Part shown: positions 55,786 through 64,000 of the stretch, piece after piece
Position numbering within the stretch: position 1 is the first letter of the stretch
Layout of the letters: each line of letters opens with the position of its first letter
From: Parabacteroides sp. AD58
GTDB lineage: Bacteria > Bacteroidota > Bacteroidia > Bacteroidales > Tannerellaceae
Reading direction: 5' to 3'
Assembly (NCBI RefSeq): GCF_023744375.2
Contig: NZ_CP146284.1
Location: 2,356,001 to 2,420,000, forward strand
Length of the DNA: 64,000 bases
Translations under genes and position numbers: made by a program
Notes under the pieces: model-generated
Told to the model about the DNA's origin: nothing
The model's database searches: none
The model's input: the letters and a program-made list of their open reading frames with translations, nothing else

Positions 55786-56310
55786 ATGATTTGGAAAAAG
55801 AAGACCGACGATAAGACAACCGCTTTCGAGGGTTTGTTCCGTCAGCAATACCCGCCTTTGGTACGGCATGCCACGCAGCTTTTGGGCGATCCGGAAGAAG
55901 CAAGGGATGTGGTGGGCGAAGCCATGGAACAAGCCTGGCAACGGTGGGACACATTGGCTGAAGCACAACGTGCCTCATGGCTTTTTACTACGGTCCGGCA
56001 TCTGGCTCTTAACCGGCTCAAGCACAGGCAAGTAGTAACCAATCATGTGGAAGCCATCCGCGAAGCAACGGTATTCGATCTGCAAGCCCGGTATTGGGAA
56101 CACGAACGTCTGCTTCGTCAAGCCGAAGCAGTTGTAGAAGCTTTAGGTGAACCCACGCGGACGATTGTACGCCTCTGCTATTTCGAGCAAAATACTTACC
56201 GGGCAGCCGCCGAAAGGCTGGGCATCAGTCCGGATACAGTCAAGAAACATATCTCCAAAGCCTTGCGTGCCTTACGTGAAGCCTTGGGGAAGAAAGGAGA
56301 TGAACGATGA
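55786..56310 (+). CDS. ECF RNA polymerase sigma factor
   Basis: A 174-residue extracytoplasmic-function sigma factor. Region 2 spans about 15-80 (FEGLFRQQYPPLVRHATQLLGDPEEARDVV in parts, with QAWQRWDTL and ASWLFTTVRHLALNRLKHR). Region 4 lies at the end, with the helix-turn-helix NTYRAAAERLGISPDTVKKHISKALRALRE. It would direct polymerase to the receptor and accessory genes once released by the neighbouring FecR. The sigma and fecR genes look visibly richer in G and C than the three genes after them. The stop overlaps the fecR start by 4 bp. Confidence 0.92.
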   Translation: MIWKKKTDDKTTAFEGLFRQQYPPLVRHATQLLGDPEEARDVVGEAMEQAWQRWDTLAEAQRASWLFTTVRHLALNRLKHRQVVTNHVEAIREATVFDLQARYWEHERLLRQAEAVVEALGEPTRTIVRLCYFEQNTYRAAAERLGISPDTVKKHISKALRALREALGKKGDER

Positions 56311-57242
56311 ACGACGAAGAAAAGAACATGTATAGCGATGAAGACCTGCGTCTGCTTCAGGTATTGGGTGAGGCGGCAGGCGAGCAACCTTCGGCCGAAG
56401 AAACCGAAAAGGTATGGCAGCAATTCCGGCAACAACACCGGCAACGTCAGAACAACCGATATATATGGGCCAGCGTGGCGGCAGCCGTGGTCTGTCTCCT
56501 CGTCTTAGGCCTTCCTTTCGTTGGGGAACGGACGAACGAGCGCCCCATCGAACTCTATGCGGCCTTGGATGTACCTTCCGAAACGACAACCGTCGAAGCG
56601 GGTGATTCCATCGTTCTTTCCACACCACCGGAACAAACAGCCGAAGTCCGGCTTTCCGACGGAACACGGATTGTCTTGGGAGCCAACTCTCGTCTGGCAT
56701 ATCCTCGTTCGTTTGCCTTGGATGCTCCACGCGAAGTCCGCTTGTCCGGCGAAGCTCGCTTTGAAGTTGCACACGATGCCAATCATCCTTTCTGGGTAAT
56801 ATCAGGTGAAATGCGTACCGAAGTACTGGGAACCGTCTTCGATGTGAACGCCTATCCTGGCAGTCGTGCTCGGGTCATCTTGTACGAAGGCCATGTACGA
56901 ATCGGCCATCAGCAGGAACAACTCGACATTCATCCGGGGCAACAGGCAGTATTGCAAGACAACCGCCACTTGAATATCACCAGCGTAAACCTGAAACAAG
57001 CCGGCAGTTGGACCGAAGGCCTCTTCGATTACGATAATATGCCACTGGGAGAAGTGATGAAACATATCGGCACGTGGTACAACGTCAGTATCACAGCGCA
57101 ATCAGAGTCTTTCTTGGAGCGTCGCATCCATTTCCGTTTTCCTCGCACGGCTTCTCTTAACGAAGTCGTCACCGCACTGAACGATCTGGGTGTAGCCCGC
57201 ATCACTTTCCATCATCAAACTTTGCAGGTAGAGAAACCCTAA
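56307..57242 (+). CDS. FecR-family anti-sigma factor
   Basis: A 311-residue bitopic regulator. The cytoplasmic sigma-binding part (about 1-50) precedes one transmembrane helix (YIWASVAAAVVCLLVLGLPF). The periplasmic FecR domain has VRLSDGTRIVLGANSRLAYP, REVRLSGEARFEVAHD and TEVLGTVFDVNAYPG. A C-terminal DUF4974-like domain (LFDYDNMPLGEVMKHIGTWY, HFRFPRTASLNEVV) ends at LQVEKP. It overlaps the sigma gene by 4 bp. The last 45 bp of coding sequence plus 16 bp beyond the stop recur almost exactly at 59528-59588. Confidence 0.92.
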   Translation: MNDEEKNMYSDEDLRLLQVLGEAAGEQPSAEETEKVWQQFRQQHRQRQNNRYIWASVAAAVVCLLVLGLPFVGERTNERPIELYAALDVPSETTTVEAGDSIVLSTPPEQTAEVRLSDGTRIVLGANSRLAYPRSFALDAPREVRLSGEARFEVAHDANHPFWVISGEMRTEVLGTVFDVNAYPGSRARVILYEGHVRIGHQQEQLDIHPGQQAVLQDNRHLNITSVNLKQAGSWTEGLFDYDNMPLGEVMKHIGTWYNVSITAQSESFLERRIHFRFPRTASLNEVVTALNDLGVARITFHHQTLQVEKP

Positions 57243-57258
57243 TCTGCTGCCTGCAAAG
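57198..57258. repeat. fecR 3'-end direct repeat, copy 1 (in gene)
   Basis: A 61-bp segment covering the last codons and the stop of fecR. It matches 59528-59588 at 58 of 61 positions. It includes a hairpin, CTTTGCAGG (57220-57228) with CCTGCAAAG (57250-57258), spanning the stop codon, which may serve as a weak terminator. Confidence 0.9.
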
Positions 57259-57338
57259 TCAAATTTAGACCTCTAAATGGGAATTTCGATAGTGATGAAA
57301 CTCTCATTTATAGGCGGTATTTGAATACTTAGACATTT

Positions 57339-58016
57339 TCAATTCACCAATCGAGAAGTTGCCTTGATCACTTTATAATAATCAGATTTTACATCATCTT
57401 TATATTGAATCATTCTATATTTACCAGCTCCAACATTATAGGAACCTCCTAACCCTAAATGATCATAGGTAAAATCAACTTCTATCAAATTACTGGGTCC
57501 AGGAGTATAATCATATTGCTTAGCCGGCAATGTGTTTTTTATGAACAACATTTTAAACCCTTGATATTGATATTCTACAAAATAGGCATTATCACACTCT
57601 ACGCCCAACACCTTCTCTGTCCAGCCCATACCTTTTAAACAATCAACCACAAAAAACATTTGATCATCTTTTAGTCCTGCTGAATTATAACCACAGATTA
57701 CTTTTAATAATTCTCTAAAACAATCTATTTGAAAATTAAGATTTTCATACTTTGTATATAAATCCATAGCGTCATCAGGAGCAAACATGGAACATATGTC
57801 ACTAACAGGTTTTCTTATTTTTTCTAAAGTTTCAAATGCAACCAAGGTATTCTTATGAACATTCGGATGTTGACAAAATGAAGCTATGGCATCATATGTC
57901 AAATCTTCTAGTTGTTGATAAGCTCCATAAGCTCTATCCTCCGAACTTTGCGAATACAAGTTCAAACATGATAATAAACAAACTAATAATATAGATAGTC
58001 GTCCTTTTATCGTCAT
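57339..58016 (-). CDS. Secreted hypothetical protein
   Basis: A 225-residue protein from MTIKGRLSILLVC with a signal peptide ending LNLYSQ. I recognise no domain. The mature part is a mixture of helices (EDRAYGAYQQLEDLTYDAIASF) and strands, with three Cys residues in the middle (IDCFRELLKVICG, VDCLKG), and ends in KVIKATSRLVN. It starts 2 bp after the stop of the previous gene, so the three genes 59119-57339 form one operon. They are AT-rich compared with fecR on one side and dxs on the other. Confidence 0.75.
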   Translation of the reverse strand: MTIKGRLSILLVCLLSCLNLYSQSSEDRAYGAYQQLEDLTYDAIASFCQHPNVHKNTLVAFETLEKIRKPVSDICSMFAPDDAMDLYTKYENLNFQIDCFRELLKVICGYNSAGLKDDQMFFVVDCLKGMGWTEKVLGVECDNAYFVEYQYQGFKMLFIKNTLPAKQYDYTPGPSNLIEVDFTYDHLGLGGSYNVGAGKYRMIQYKDDVKSDYYKVIKATSRLVN

Positions 58017-58017
58017 A

Positions 58018-58377
58018 CTACTTTCTTTTTGGCACATAAACTTTCCTCCCCTTATTATTTATATAATATTGTCCTCCTTTCGGACCTGTTTGAATAGTTT
58101 TTCCTTTTCCATATTTATAGGCCTCTCGTGAATAATCCTTTGCTCTCAGTCCTTTCTCCTTCGTATATGGATTTCGATTCGGTTTAGTAGAGAAATTATC
58201 GTGATTTGTCTTATTGGAATTAGTCTTATAATGTCCTTGGACATAGGTTCCATCTTTCTTTACATATCCTTTCTGATACCGAACAGAAGAATTTACAGAT
58301 TGGGCATTAGCCACAAAAATTCCACTAACTAAAAAATTTAACAGTAAGAATAAACAAGCAAAATGTTTCATTTTCAT
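58018..58377 (-). CDS. Secreted basic protein with PBCV-type adaptor motif
   Basis: A 119-residue protein with a signal peptide ending VANAQ. A first motif, VRYQKGYVKKDGTYVQGHYK, followed by NPYT, resembles a short repeat seen in Bacteroidetes secreted proteins. The C-terminal end, TGPKGGQYYINNKGRKVYV, matches the PBCV-specific basic adaptor motif, a small basic module often found at protein ends and sometimes beside toxin or phage-like domains. Highly basic overall. Function unknown. Middle gene of a three-gene operon. Confidence 0.75.
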   Translation of the reverse strand: MKMKHFACLFLLLNFLVSGIFVANAQSVNSSVRYQKGYVKKDGTYVQGHYKTNSNKTNHDNFSTKPNRNPYTKEKGLRAKDYSREAYKYGKGKTIQTGPKGGQYYINNKGRKVYVPKRK

Positions 58378-58390
58378 AGGAACTTTATAT

Positions 58391-59119
58391 TTAGATTGTT
58401 GTTAAAAATGTACGAGATATGTATCCGATATGTCCTTTTAAATTTACCTTCACGTAAAATTCCCCATCTTCAATAACTTGGATTCGTTCAGTCAAATCTG
58501 ATTTCTGGAGTCTATACAGGATAAAAGAATTAGGATTTGGCATTGACCTCAAGACTAAAATATCTAACATTTTAAAATAATCTGATTTTATTTTAGCAAA
58601 ACCTATAGCACTTAAATTAGTGTTTATATTAGCCCTTTGTCTTTCAACTTCCTGAGCTTGTTTTGTTTCATAATCTTTATTATACTGCCATATATCCTCG
58701 AAAAAATAAAAATAATAATCTCCCGTCTGTGCCCTCCCATTCACTATTTTTATCTCTATATCAGAAATAGACTGAGTTCCAAAATCTACTGCTGCGATTT
58801 CATTATTGTTATTTACATAAGCCTTAACCTCAACTAATAAATCCTCTTTTTGACACAACCATATAGCCTGATGCCAACCCTCTTTTATTTTATTAGGATA
58901 ACGAGGATAAGAATTATATGTACTTAGTGATTTTTGAATTAATTCTCGTATTTTTATTTTCTTTTGTTTAGCCAAAGCTCCCAACTGCAATAGAGCATCA
59001 TAATTTGGAGAAACATACATATTACCATAAATGGTCTGCGCCGGAGTATCATAGCGATTAACTTGTGCCTTAGAAAAAGTACTATACACAAGAAACAGAA
59101 ACAGAAATAAAGATCTCAT
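58391..59119 (-). CDS. Secreted protein with C-terminal SH3b-like domain
   Basis: A 242-residue protein from MRSLFLFLFLVYS; the ORF itself opens at a TTG at 59125. It has a signal peptide ending FSKAQ. The central part is rich in Lys and Asn and contains helices. The last 55 or so residues (DILVLRSMPNPNSFILYRLQ ... YVKVNLKGHIGYISRTFL) have the pattern of a bacterial SH3 domain, which often binds peptidoglycan or cell-surface material. First gene of the operon, just downstream (minus strand) of the structured RNA region. AT-rich. Confidence 0.75.
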   Translation of the reverse strand: MRSLFLFLFLVYSTFSKAQVNRYDTPAQTIYGNMYVSPNYDALLQLGALAKQKKIKIRELIQKSLSTYNSYPRYPNKIKEGWHQAIWLCQKEDLLVEVKAYVNNNNEIAAVDFGTQSISDIEIKIVNGRAQTGDYYFYFFEDIWQYNKDYETKQAQEVERQRANINTNLSAIGFAKIKSDYFKMLDILVLRSMPNPNSFILYRLQKSDLTERIQVIEDGEFYVKVNLKGHIGYISRTFLTTI

Positions 59120-59164
59120 ATGCAAATATTATTCCGCCCGTGTCTCCATCGTTCGGATTCTAAA

Positions 59165-59404
59165 ACAAAAAAGAAAAGCGCGGAGACCATCGCTTATTAC
59201 CACTTTGAGGCTCTGGACAGCCTATCAACAGATAATAAGACAATAGCTCCACGCCTAATGTAAGTATATAATCCACCCTTTAAGGATAGACCTATGCAAA
59301 CACAGACGTAGAAACTATCTTGTCTATCATCCCTGTTGATTAGAATTGTCCAGATTCCAAAGTGGGATAATATCGAAACGCTTCTACGTTAATTCATTCA
59401 ATAC
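59165..59404 (-). ncRNA. Structured RNA, candidate 6S RNA
   Basis: On the minus strand a long rod-like fold is visible. A closing stem pairs 59379-59385 with 59174-59180 (AGAAGCG/CGCTTTT). Then CCACTTTG (59358-59365) pairs with 59200-59207, TCTGGACA (59347-59354) with 59212-59219, and CTGTTGAT/ATCAACAG (59333-59340 with 59224-59231). Further AT-rich pairing lies toward an apical loop. Internal loops lie between the helices. A consensus -7 box lies just upstream, and a T-rich run follows the 3' arm. No open frame is present. Length and shape suit 6S RNA, which sequesters RNA polymerase, but I cannot confirm the family. tmRNA, RNase P and SRP RNA signatures are absent. Confidence 0.6.
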
Positions 59405-59408
59405 GTGA

Positions 59409-59416
59409 CAAAGGTA
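59409..59416 (-). promoter_or_regulatory. -7 promoter element of the structured RNA
   Basis: Minus-strand TACCTTTG is an exact TAnnTTTG match; transcription would begin near 59404, about 20 bp before the closing stem of the RNA. Confidence 0.6.
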
Positions 59417-59527
59417 ATCTTTTTAACTGATTTTACCGAAATATCGCTGCCAATTATCTTTTCGTATTCAGATTTCTTAGTTTTACTCCATCTTTTTATT
59501 TATCAAGTTATAATACCTGATAAGGTA

Positions 59528-59588
59528 CGCATCACCTTCCATCAGCAAACTTTGCAGGTAGAGAAACCCTGATCTGCTGCCTGCAAAG
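59528..59588. repeat. fecR 3'-end direct repeat, copy 2 (orphan)
   Basis: Matches the fecR end at 57198-57258 at 58 of 61 positions. In the fecR frame it still reads RITFHQQTLQVEKP plus stop, but no gene leads into it, so it is a gene fragment. Similarity stops abruptly on both sides. The two copies, 2330 bp apart, bracket the three secreted-protein genes and the structured RNA. Confidence 0.9.
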
Positions 59589-59696
59589 CTTGATTCTGTT
59601 CCTCTCAATCTCTGCCCAAACGACCTGCTCTGCTGGCAAAAGATAAATATCCGGAGGCAGAAACCTGTAAATTCCGGTTGAAATATCTTTCCTATA

Positions 59697-59728
59697 TTGT
59701 GATATCTGCGCTTTATTCTCTATTTTTG
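59697..59728 (+). promoter_or_regulatory. dxs promoter
   Basis: TTG (59697-59699), 21 bp, then TATTTTTG (59721-59728) fit the Bacteroidetes consensus. The dxs ATG is 18 bp downstream at 59747. Confidence 0.6.
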
Positions 59729-59746
59729 TCAAAAAATAAAAAACAT

Positions 59747-61657
59747 ATGGCTGACAATATGGGGGAACATCTTTTGAACCGGATCAATTATCCGGCCGAT
59801 TTGCACCAGCTTTCCGAAGAACAGCTGCCGGAAGTCTGTGCTGAATTGCGTCAATATATCATCGATGTTTTGTCGGAGAACCCGGGACATCTGGGAGCCA
59901 GCCTGGGAACCGTAGAACTGACTGTCGCCTTGCACTACGTATTTAATGCGCCGTATGATCGGATTGTCTGGGACGTAGGTCATCAGGCTTACGGACATAA
60001 AATCCTGACCGGAAGGCGGGAAGCATTTCATACATTACGTAAATTCGGTGGGATCAGTGGATTTCCTAATCCGGCAGAAAGCGAATATGACGCGTTCATT
60101 GCCGGACATGCATCCAATTCCATCTCGGCGGCCATGGGTATGGCGGTGGCTTCTGCCCTGAAACACGAAGACCGGCATGTGATTGCCGTGATTGGCGATG
60201 GAGCCATGACGGGCGGCCTTGCTTTCGAAGGATTGAATAATGCGTCGGTCAATCCCAACAACCTCTTGATTATCCTCAACGATAATAATATGGCCATCGA
60301 CCACAGTGTGGGTGGACTGAGCCAATATCTGGTGGATATTACCACCAGCCAAGCATACAACAAGATGCGTTATGATGTTTATCGGGGCCTAAAGAAGATC
60401 AAACTGATCGACGACGACCGGCGGGATAATATTCTCCGTTTCAATAATAGTCTGAAAGCCCTGCTAACCCAGCAGCACAATCTGTTCGAAGGTTTCAGCA
60501 TCCGCTACTTCGGTCCGGTGGATGGACACGACGTAGGTTATCTGGTCAAACTGCTGAACGACATCAAGGATATGCAGGGACCGAAACTCCTTCATATCAA
60601 GACGAAGAAGGGAAAAGGTTTCAAGCCGGCTGAGGAGTCAGCTACCGAATGGCACGCTCCGGGCCGTTTCAACAAGGAAACAGGAGAGCGTATCATTGTA
60701 CACAAGCTGAATGAGCCTCAGCTCTATCAGGATGTCTTCGGGCACACGCTGGTAGAACTGGCTGAAAAGGACAAACGTATTGTAGGCATCACACCGGCCA
60801 TGCCAACGGGTTGTTCCATGACATATATGATGAAGGAATTTCCAGACCGGGCCTTTGATGTCGGTATTGCCGAAGGACATGCCGTGACTTTCTCCGCCGG
60901 ACTGGCAAAAGAAGGGATGATTCCTTTCTGTAACGTCTATTCCTCTTTCATGCAGCGGGCTTACGACATGGTCATTCACGATGTGGCTCTTCAGAAGTTA
61001 CATCTGATTCTTTGCCTGGACCGTGCCGGACTGGTGGGAGAAGACGGAGCAACACATCATGGTGTGTTCGATCTGGCCTATTTGCGTCCGATTCCAAATC
61101 TGGTTATTTCGTCACCCCTGAATGAATGGGATTTACGAAACCTGATGTATACTGGCTATATGATTCCTGACGGACCGTTTGTAATCCGCTATCCACGTGG
61201 TAAAGGAGAGAAAAGCGACTGGCGGAATGAAATGCAAATCCTTCCCATCGGGAAAGGCAGGAAATTACGCGATGGCCATGACATTGCCGTCCTGACGATA
61301 GGCCCGATCGGTAATGAAGCCATCAAGGCGATCAACCAAGTTGAACAGGAAGGTATTTCGGTAGCTCATTATGATATGATTTATTTAAAGCCACTCGACG
61401 AAGAGTTGCTGCATGAAGTAGGGAAAAAGTTCAGCCGCGTGGTTACCATTGAGAACGGAGTCATCACCGGAGGTTTAGGCAGTGCCGTTCTGGAATTTAT
61501 GGCAGATCACGGCTATACTCCCCAAGTGAAACGGATCGGTGTTCCGGATCGCTTTATTGAACATGGTTCCATACCGGAACTGTATAAACTATGTGGCATG
61601 GACGCAGACAGCATTGCCGGTGTCATCCGGCAAATGTGCACCGTATCCGACCAATGA
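59747..61657 (+). CDS. dxs: 1-deoxy-D-xylulose-5-phosphate synthase
   Basis: Dxs condenses pyruvate and glyceraldehyde 3-phosphate, the entry step of the MEP isoprenoid pathway, using thiamine diphosphate. The start [16 protein letters not shown] follows the promoter; the longer frame from 59678 begins upstream of it. The 636-residue protein shows [37 protein letters not shown], the TPP motif GDGAMTGG ending with [31 protein letters not shown] and [18 protein letters not shown]. Family length is standard. trkA follows by 36 bp and may be cotranscribed. Confidence 0.97.
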   Translation: MADNMGEHLLNRINYPADLHQLSEEQLPEVCAELRQYIIDVLSENPGHLGASLGTVELTVALHYVFNAPYDRIVWDVGHQAYGHKILTGRREAFHTLRKFGGISGFPNPAESEYDAFIAGHASNSISAAMGMAVASALKHEDRHVIAVIGDGAMTGGLAFEGLNNASVNPNNLLIILNDNNMAIDHSVGGLSQYLVDITTSQAYNKMRYDVYRGLKKIKLIDDDRRDNILRFNNSLKALLTQQHNLFEGFSIRYFGPVDGHDVGYLVKLLNDIKDMQGPKLLHIKTKKGKGFKPAEESATEWHAPGRFNKETGERIIVHKLNEPQLYQDVFGHTLVELAEKDKRIVGITPAMPTGCSMTYMMKEFPDRAFDVGIAEGHAVTFSAGLAKEGMIPFCNVYSSFMQRAYDMVIHDVALQKLHLILCLDRAGLVGEDGATHHGVFDLAYLRPIPNLVISSPLNEWDLRNLMYTGYMIPDGPFVIRYPRGKGEKSDWRNEMQILPIGKGRKLRDGHDIAVLTIGPIGNEAIKAINQVEQEGISVAHYDMIYLKPLDEELLHEVGKKFSRVVTIENGVITGGLGSAVLEFMADHGYTPQVKRIGVPDRFIEHGSIPELYKLCGMDADSIAGVIRQMCTVSDQ

Positions 61658-61693
61658 GAAAACAACCCTTGAACACTAAGAACAAAATGAAGT

Positions 61694-63031
61694 ATGAAAA
61701 TCGTTATAGCAGGAGCCGGTGAGGTAGGAACTCACCTGGCGAAAATGTTATCTCAGGAAAATCATGATATTGTGCTGATGGATCCTAAAGAGGAACGCCT
61801 CAGCACGATGAGTTCGACAATGGAAATTCTTCCCGTTGTAGGTAATCCTACTTCCCTGAAAGATCTGGAGGAAGCAGGTATCCGAAAGACCGATTTGTTT
61901 GTGAGTGTCACACCGGAAGAAACGACCAACATTGCCGCCTGTATCCTGGCACATAGCCTGGGAGCTCATAAGACATTTGCCCGCATCAACAACTATGAGT
62001 ATTTACAGCCCAAAAACAAAGAGCTCTTTGAGAAGCTGGGAATTACTTCGATGATCTACCCGGAAATGTTGGCTGCCCGCGAAATCGTCACGGCAGTCAA
62101 GCGCCCGTGGGCCCGTCAATATTGGGAACTTTTCGGCGGAGCCCTGATTCTAATTGGCGTGAAAGTCCGTGACAATGCTCAAATAGTCAATAAAATGCTT
62201 TCGGAATTGCTGATGGAACAGAAGTTCTATCACATCGTAGCCATCAAGCGAAAGAATGAAACTATCATTCCTCGTGGTAATGATCATATCGAATCGGGCG
62301 ATCTCCTTTTCTTTACAACAACCAGAAACTATATAGAAGATGTACGCCTGCTGGCCGGGAAAAAGAATCCGGAAGTCAAGAAGGTGATCATCATGGGTGG
62401 CAGCCGTATCGCCTTACGTGCCTGTCAGTACTTGCCGAATAATATCCGGGTAAAAGTAATTGAGACGAACAAGGAAAAGAGTTACCGTATCGCTGAGGCG
62501 GTGCCGGGCAACGTATTAATCATTAATGGTGACGGCCGCGATATGGATCTGTTGATGCACGAAGGCATTCAGGACGCACAAGCCTTCATCGCTCTGACAG
62601 AAAACTCAAGCACGAACATATTAGCCTGCCTGGCAGCCAAACGGTTCGGTGTTTACCGGACTGTAGCCAAGATTGAGAATATCGACTATATTCCTCTGGC
62701 AGAAAGCATGGATATTGGCTCGGTCATCAACAAGAAACTGATCGCAGCCAGTCATATTTACCAATTTCTGCTGGATGCCGACGTTTCAAATGTAAAATGT
62801 CTGACCTTTGCCAATGCCGACGTAGCCGAACTGGTTGCCCGGCCGGATTCCAAGATCACGAAAAAAGCGGTACGCGACTTACGTTTGCCTCGTGACATGA
62901 CGTTAGGAGGACTGATCCGAAACGGTAAACCAATGATGATTGATGGTGATACCCAGATTCAAGCCTACGACCATGTGGTTGTCTTCTGTCTGGATACAGC
63001 TATGCGCAAACTGGAAGATTACTTCAACTGA
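61694..63031 (+). CDS. trkA: Trk potassium uptake system regulator TrkA
   Basis: TrkA is the cytoplasmic nucleotide-binding gating subunit of the TrkH potassium channel. The 445-residue protein contains two RCK units. The first Rossmann loop is MKIVIAGAGEVGTHLAKML, with DPKEERL and VVGNPTSLKDLEEAG. The second is VKKVIIMGGSRIALRACQYL with INGDGRDMDLLMHEGIQDA. Each is followed by a TrkA-C domain. This tandem layout is that of E. coli TrkA (458 residues). trkH follows after 18 bp. Confidence 0.95.
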   Translation: MKIVIAGAGEVGTHLAKMLSQENHDIVLMDPKEERLSTMSSTMEILPVVGNPTSLKDLEEAGIRKTDLFVSVTPEETTNIAACILAHSLGAHKTFARINNYEYLQPKNKELFEKLGITSMIYPEMLAAREIVTAVKRPWARQYWELFGGALILIGVKVRDNAQIVNKMLSELLMEQKFYHIVAIKRKNETIIPRGNDHIESGDLLFFTTTRNYIEDVRLLAGKKNPEVKKVIIMGGSRIALRACQYLPNNIRVKVIETNKEKSYRIAEAVPGNVLIINGDGRDMDLLMHEGIQDAQAFIALTENSSTNILACLAAKRFGVYRTVAKIENIDYIPLAESMDIGSVINKKLIAASHIYQFLLDADVSNVKCLTFANADVAELVARPDSKITKKAVRDLRLPRDMTLGGLIRNGKPMMIDGDTQIQAYDHVVVFCLDTAMRKLEDYFN

Positions 63032-63049
63032 TCGTAAAAGACATCGCTT

Positions 63050-64000
63050 ATGTTGAATGTACGTTTCATATTCAAGATGCTCGGGTTGATGTTTATCCTC
63101 GAGACTTTATTCATGCTGATGGCTCTTGCCGTCGCGTTTATTTATCAAGGAGATGATGTAGAACCATTAGCCCTTTCAAGTGGCATTCTGTTCGGATTCG
63201 GTGTACTTTTCTACCTGTTTGGAATACGGGCCAACGAACATTCGGCCGGACGCCGGGAAGGAATGCTCATTGTAACACTCACCTGGACACTGCTTTCCCT
63301 TTTCGGGATGTTGCCTTTCTATTTAGGAGGTTATGTCGACAGCATTGCAGATGCCTATTTCGAAACCATGTCTGGTTTTACAACCACGGGTTCTACAATC
63401 CTCACCGATATTGAAGCCTTACCCAAAGGCGTACTTTTCTGGCGCAGCCTGACACAATGGCAAGGAGGCATGGGTATGATTGTCTTTACCGTAGCCCTGA
63501 TGCCTATCTTCGGCGGTGGAGCCAGTCAGATGTTCGATGCGGAAACTCCCGGTATTACTCACGAACGGTTTCGTCCCCGAATTACCCAGGTTGCCAAACG
63601 CTTATGGGGTATTTATTTATTCTTTACCTTCTTGCTGACCGGCCTTCTCTGGATCGGACCGATGAACTTATATGATGCGATTAATCATGCCATGACCTGT
63701 ATGGCCACCGGAGGATATTCCACCAAGAATGCCAGCATTGCTTATTGGAATTCGGCCTATGTTGAATATATTATTGCCATCTTCATGTGTATTGGATCAA
63801 CCAACATGACTTTGATCTACTTTTTCATGAATGGTAAATTCAGGAAATTACTGAAGGATGAAGAAACCCGCTGGTTCTATTCCATCGTAGTTATTTCTAC
63901 GCTCATCGTCATGGCGTGGGTTTATTTCAAAGGTATTATTACGGATCCGGAAGAAGCATTCCGTGAATCTTTCTTCCAGGTGACAACCTTGATTTCGACC
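63050..64000 (+). CDS. trkH: Trk potassium channel TrkH (cut at window edge)
   Basis: The first 317 codons of a TrkH-family potassium transporter; the rest lies beyond the window. The sequence from MLNVRFIFKMLG shows several membrane helices and the selectivity-filter-like loops FETMSGFTTTGSTIL (first pore loop) and HAMTCMATGGYSTKN (second), plus SLTQWQGGMGMIV after the first pore, all typical of TrkH. The start is 18 bp after the trkA stop, so both are in one operon. Confidence 0.93.
   Translation, partial: MLNVRFIFKMLGLMFILETLFMLMALAVAFIYQGDDVEPLALSSGILFGFGVLFYLFGIRANEHSAGRREGMLIVTLTWTLLSLFGMLPFYLGGYVDSIADAYFETMSGFTTTGSTILTDIEALPKGVLFWRSLTQWQGGMGMIVFTVALMPIFGGGASQMFDAETPGITHERFRPRITQVAKRLWGIYLFFTFLLTGLLWIGPMNLYDAINHAMTCMATGGYSTKNASIAYWNSAYVEYIIAIFMCIGSTNMTLIYFFMNGKFRKLLKDEETRWFYSIVVISTLIVMAWVYFKGIITDPEEAFRESFFQVTTLIST

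Noticed and set aside
59165..59404. tmRNA, RNase P RNA or SRP RNA
   Set aside because: None of their conserved motifs (tRNA-like end, RNase P core, SRP tetraloop hairpin) is visible on either strand; only a rod-like fold is.
57339..59588. Bracketed segment as a classic genomic island with integrase and tRNA target
   Set aside because: No integrase, transposase or tRNA gene is present between the repeats. The repeat is a protein gene end, so only the neutral description of a bracketed segment is supported.

Overview
The window looks like a chromosome segment of a Bacteroidales bacterium, most likely Parabacteroides or a close relative. Four observations support this. Ribosome binding sites are largely absent and promoters follow the Bacteroidetes TTG / TAnnTTTG pattern. 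There is a SusC/SusD pair, a RprX/RprY-type two-component system and a MurF-alanine racemase fusion. There are type IX secretion genes (porU, porV), which gut Bacteroides normally lack. Moderate GC fits as well. The species is inferred from gene content only.

Layout. (1) 1-1260: an array of four 22-bp dyads, then a secreted endonuclease/exonuclease/phosphatase lipoprotein, closed by a bidirectional terminator. (2) 1267-2670: cstA. (3) 2779-18263, minus strand: a dcw cell-wall/division operon, rsmH-ftsL-ftsI-murE-mraY-murD-ftsW-murG-murC-ftsQ-ftsA-ftsZ-yqeY, without mraZ, murF or ddl. (4) 18402-19163: birA. (5) 19376-25477: a susCD locus that appears dead. susC has an in-frame stop codon, and an IS982-family element with a target-site duplication separates the genes from a good promoter. 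(6) 25745-29316: a second dyad array, exodeoxyribonuclease III and a GH2 glycosidase. (7) 29390-33202: dGTPase, then a sensor kinase/response regulator pair. (8) 33302-36763, minus strand: murF-alr fusion and a GSCFA protein. (9) 36855-37356: a tiny secreted protein that is little more than a type IX sorting domain, then a third dyad array. (10) 37574-45303: udk, rex, an FAH-family hydrolase, porU, porV, ispF and a SUI1/YciH factor. (11) 45332-50001: a RecB/AddA-like helicase-nuclease, then psd and pssA. (12) 50058-52786: DUF4834 protein, TlpA-like lipoprotein, tadA, a small conserved protein and yraN. (13) 52839-57258: a second, unrelated 4 x 22 bp dyad array, then a TonB receptor with an STN domain, an ECF sigma factor and a FecR anti-sigma factor. 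(14) 57339-59404: three AT-rich secreted-protein genes and a structured RNA resembling 6S RNA, bracketed by a 61-bp direct repeat of the fecR 3' end. (15) 59747-64000: dxs, trkA and trkH (cut by the window edge).

Functionally, the window joins peptidoglycan synthesis and division (dcw operon plus MurF-Alr), type IX protein export (PorU sortase, PorV shuttle and one candidate cargo), isoprenoid synthesis (IspF, Dxs), phosphatidylethanolamine synthesis (PssA, Psd), redox control (Rex) and glycan uptake systems. The least explained structures are the 4 x 22 bp dyad arrays, which occur as two sequence families with the same geometry, and the fecR-repeat-bracketed segment.
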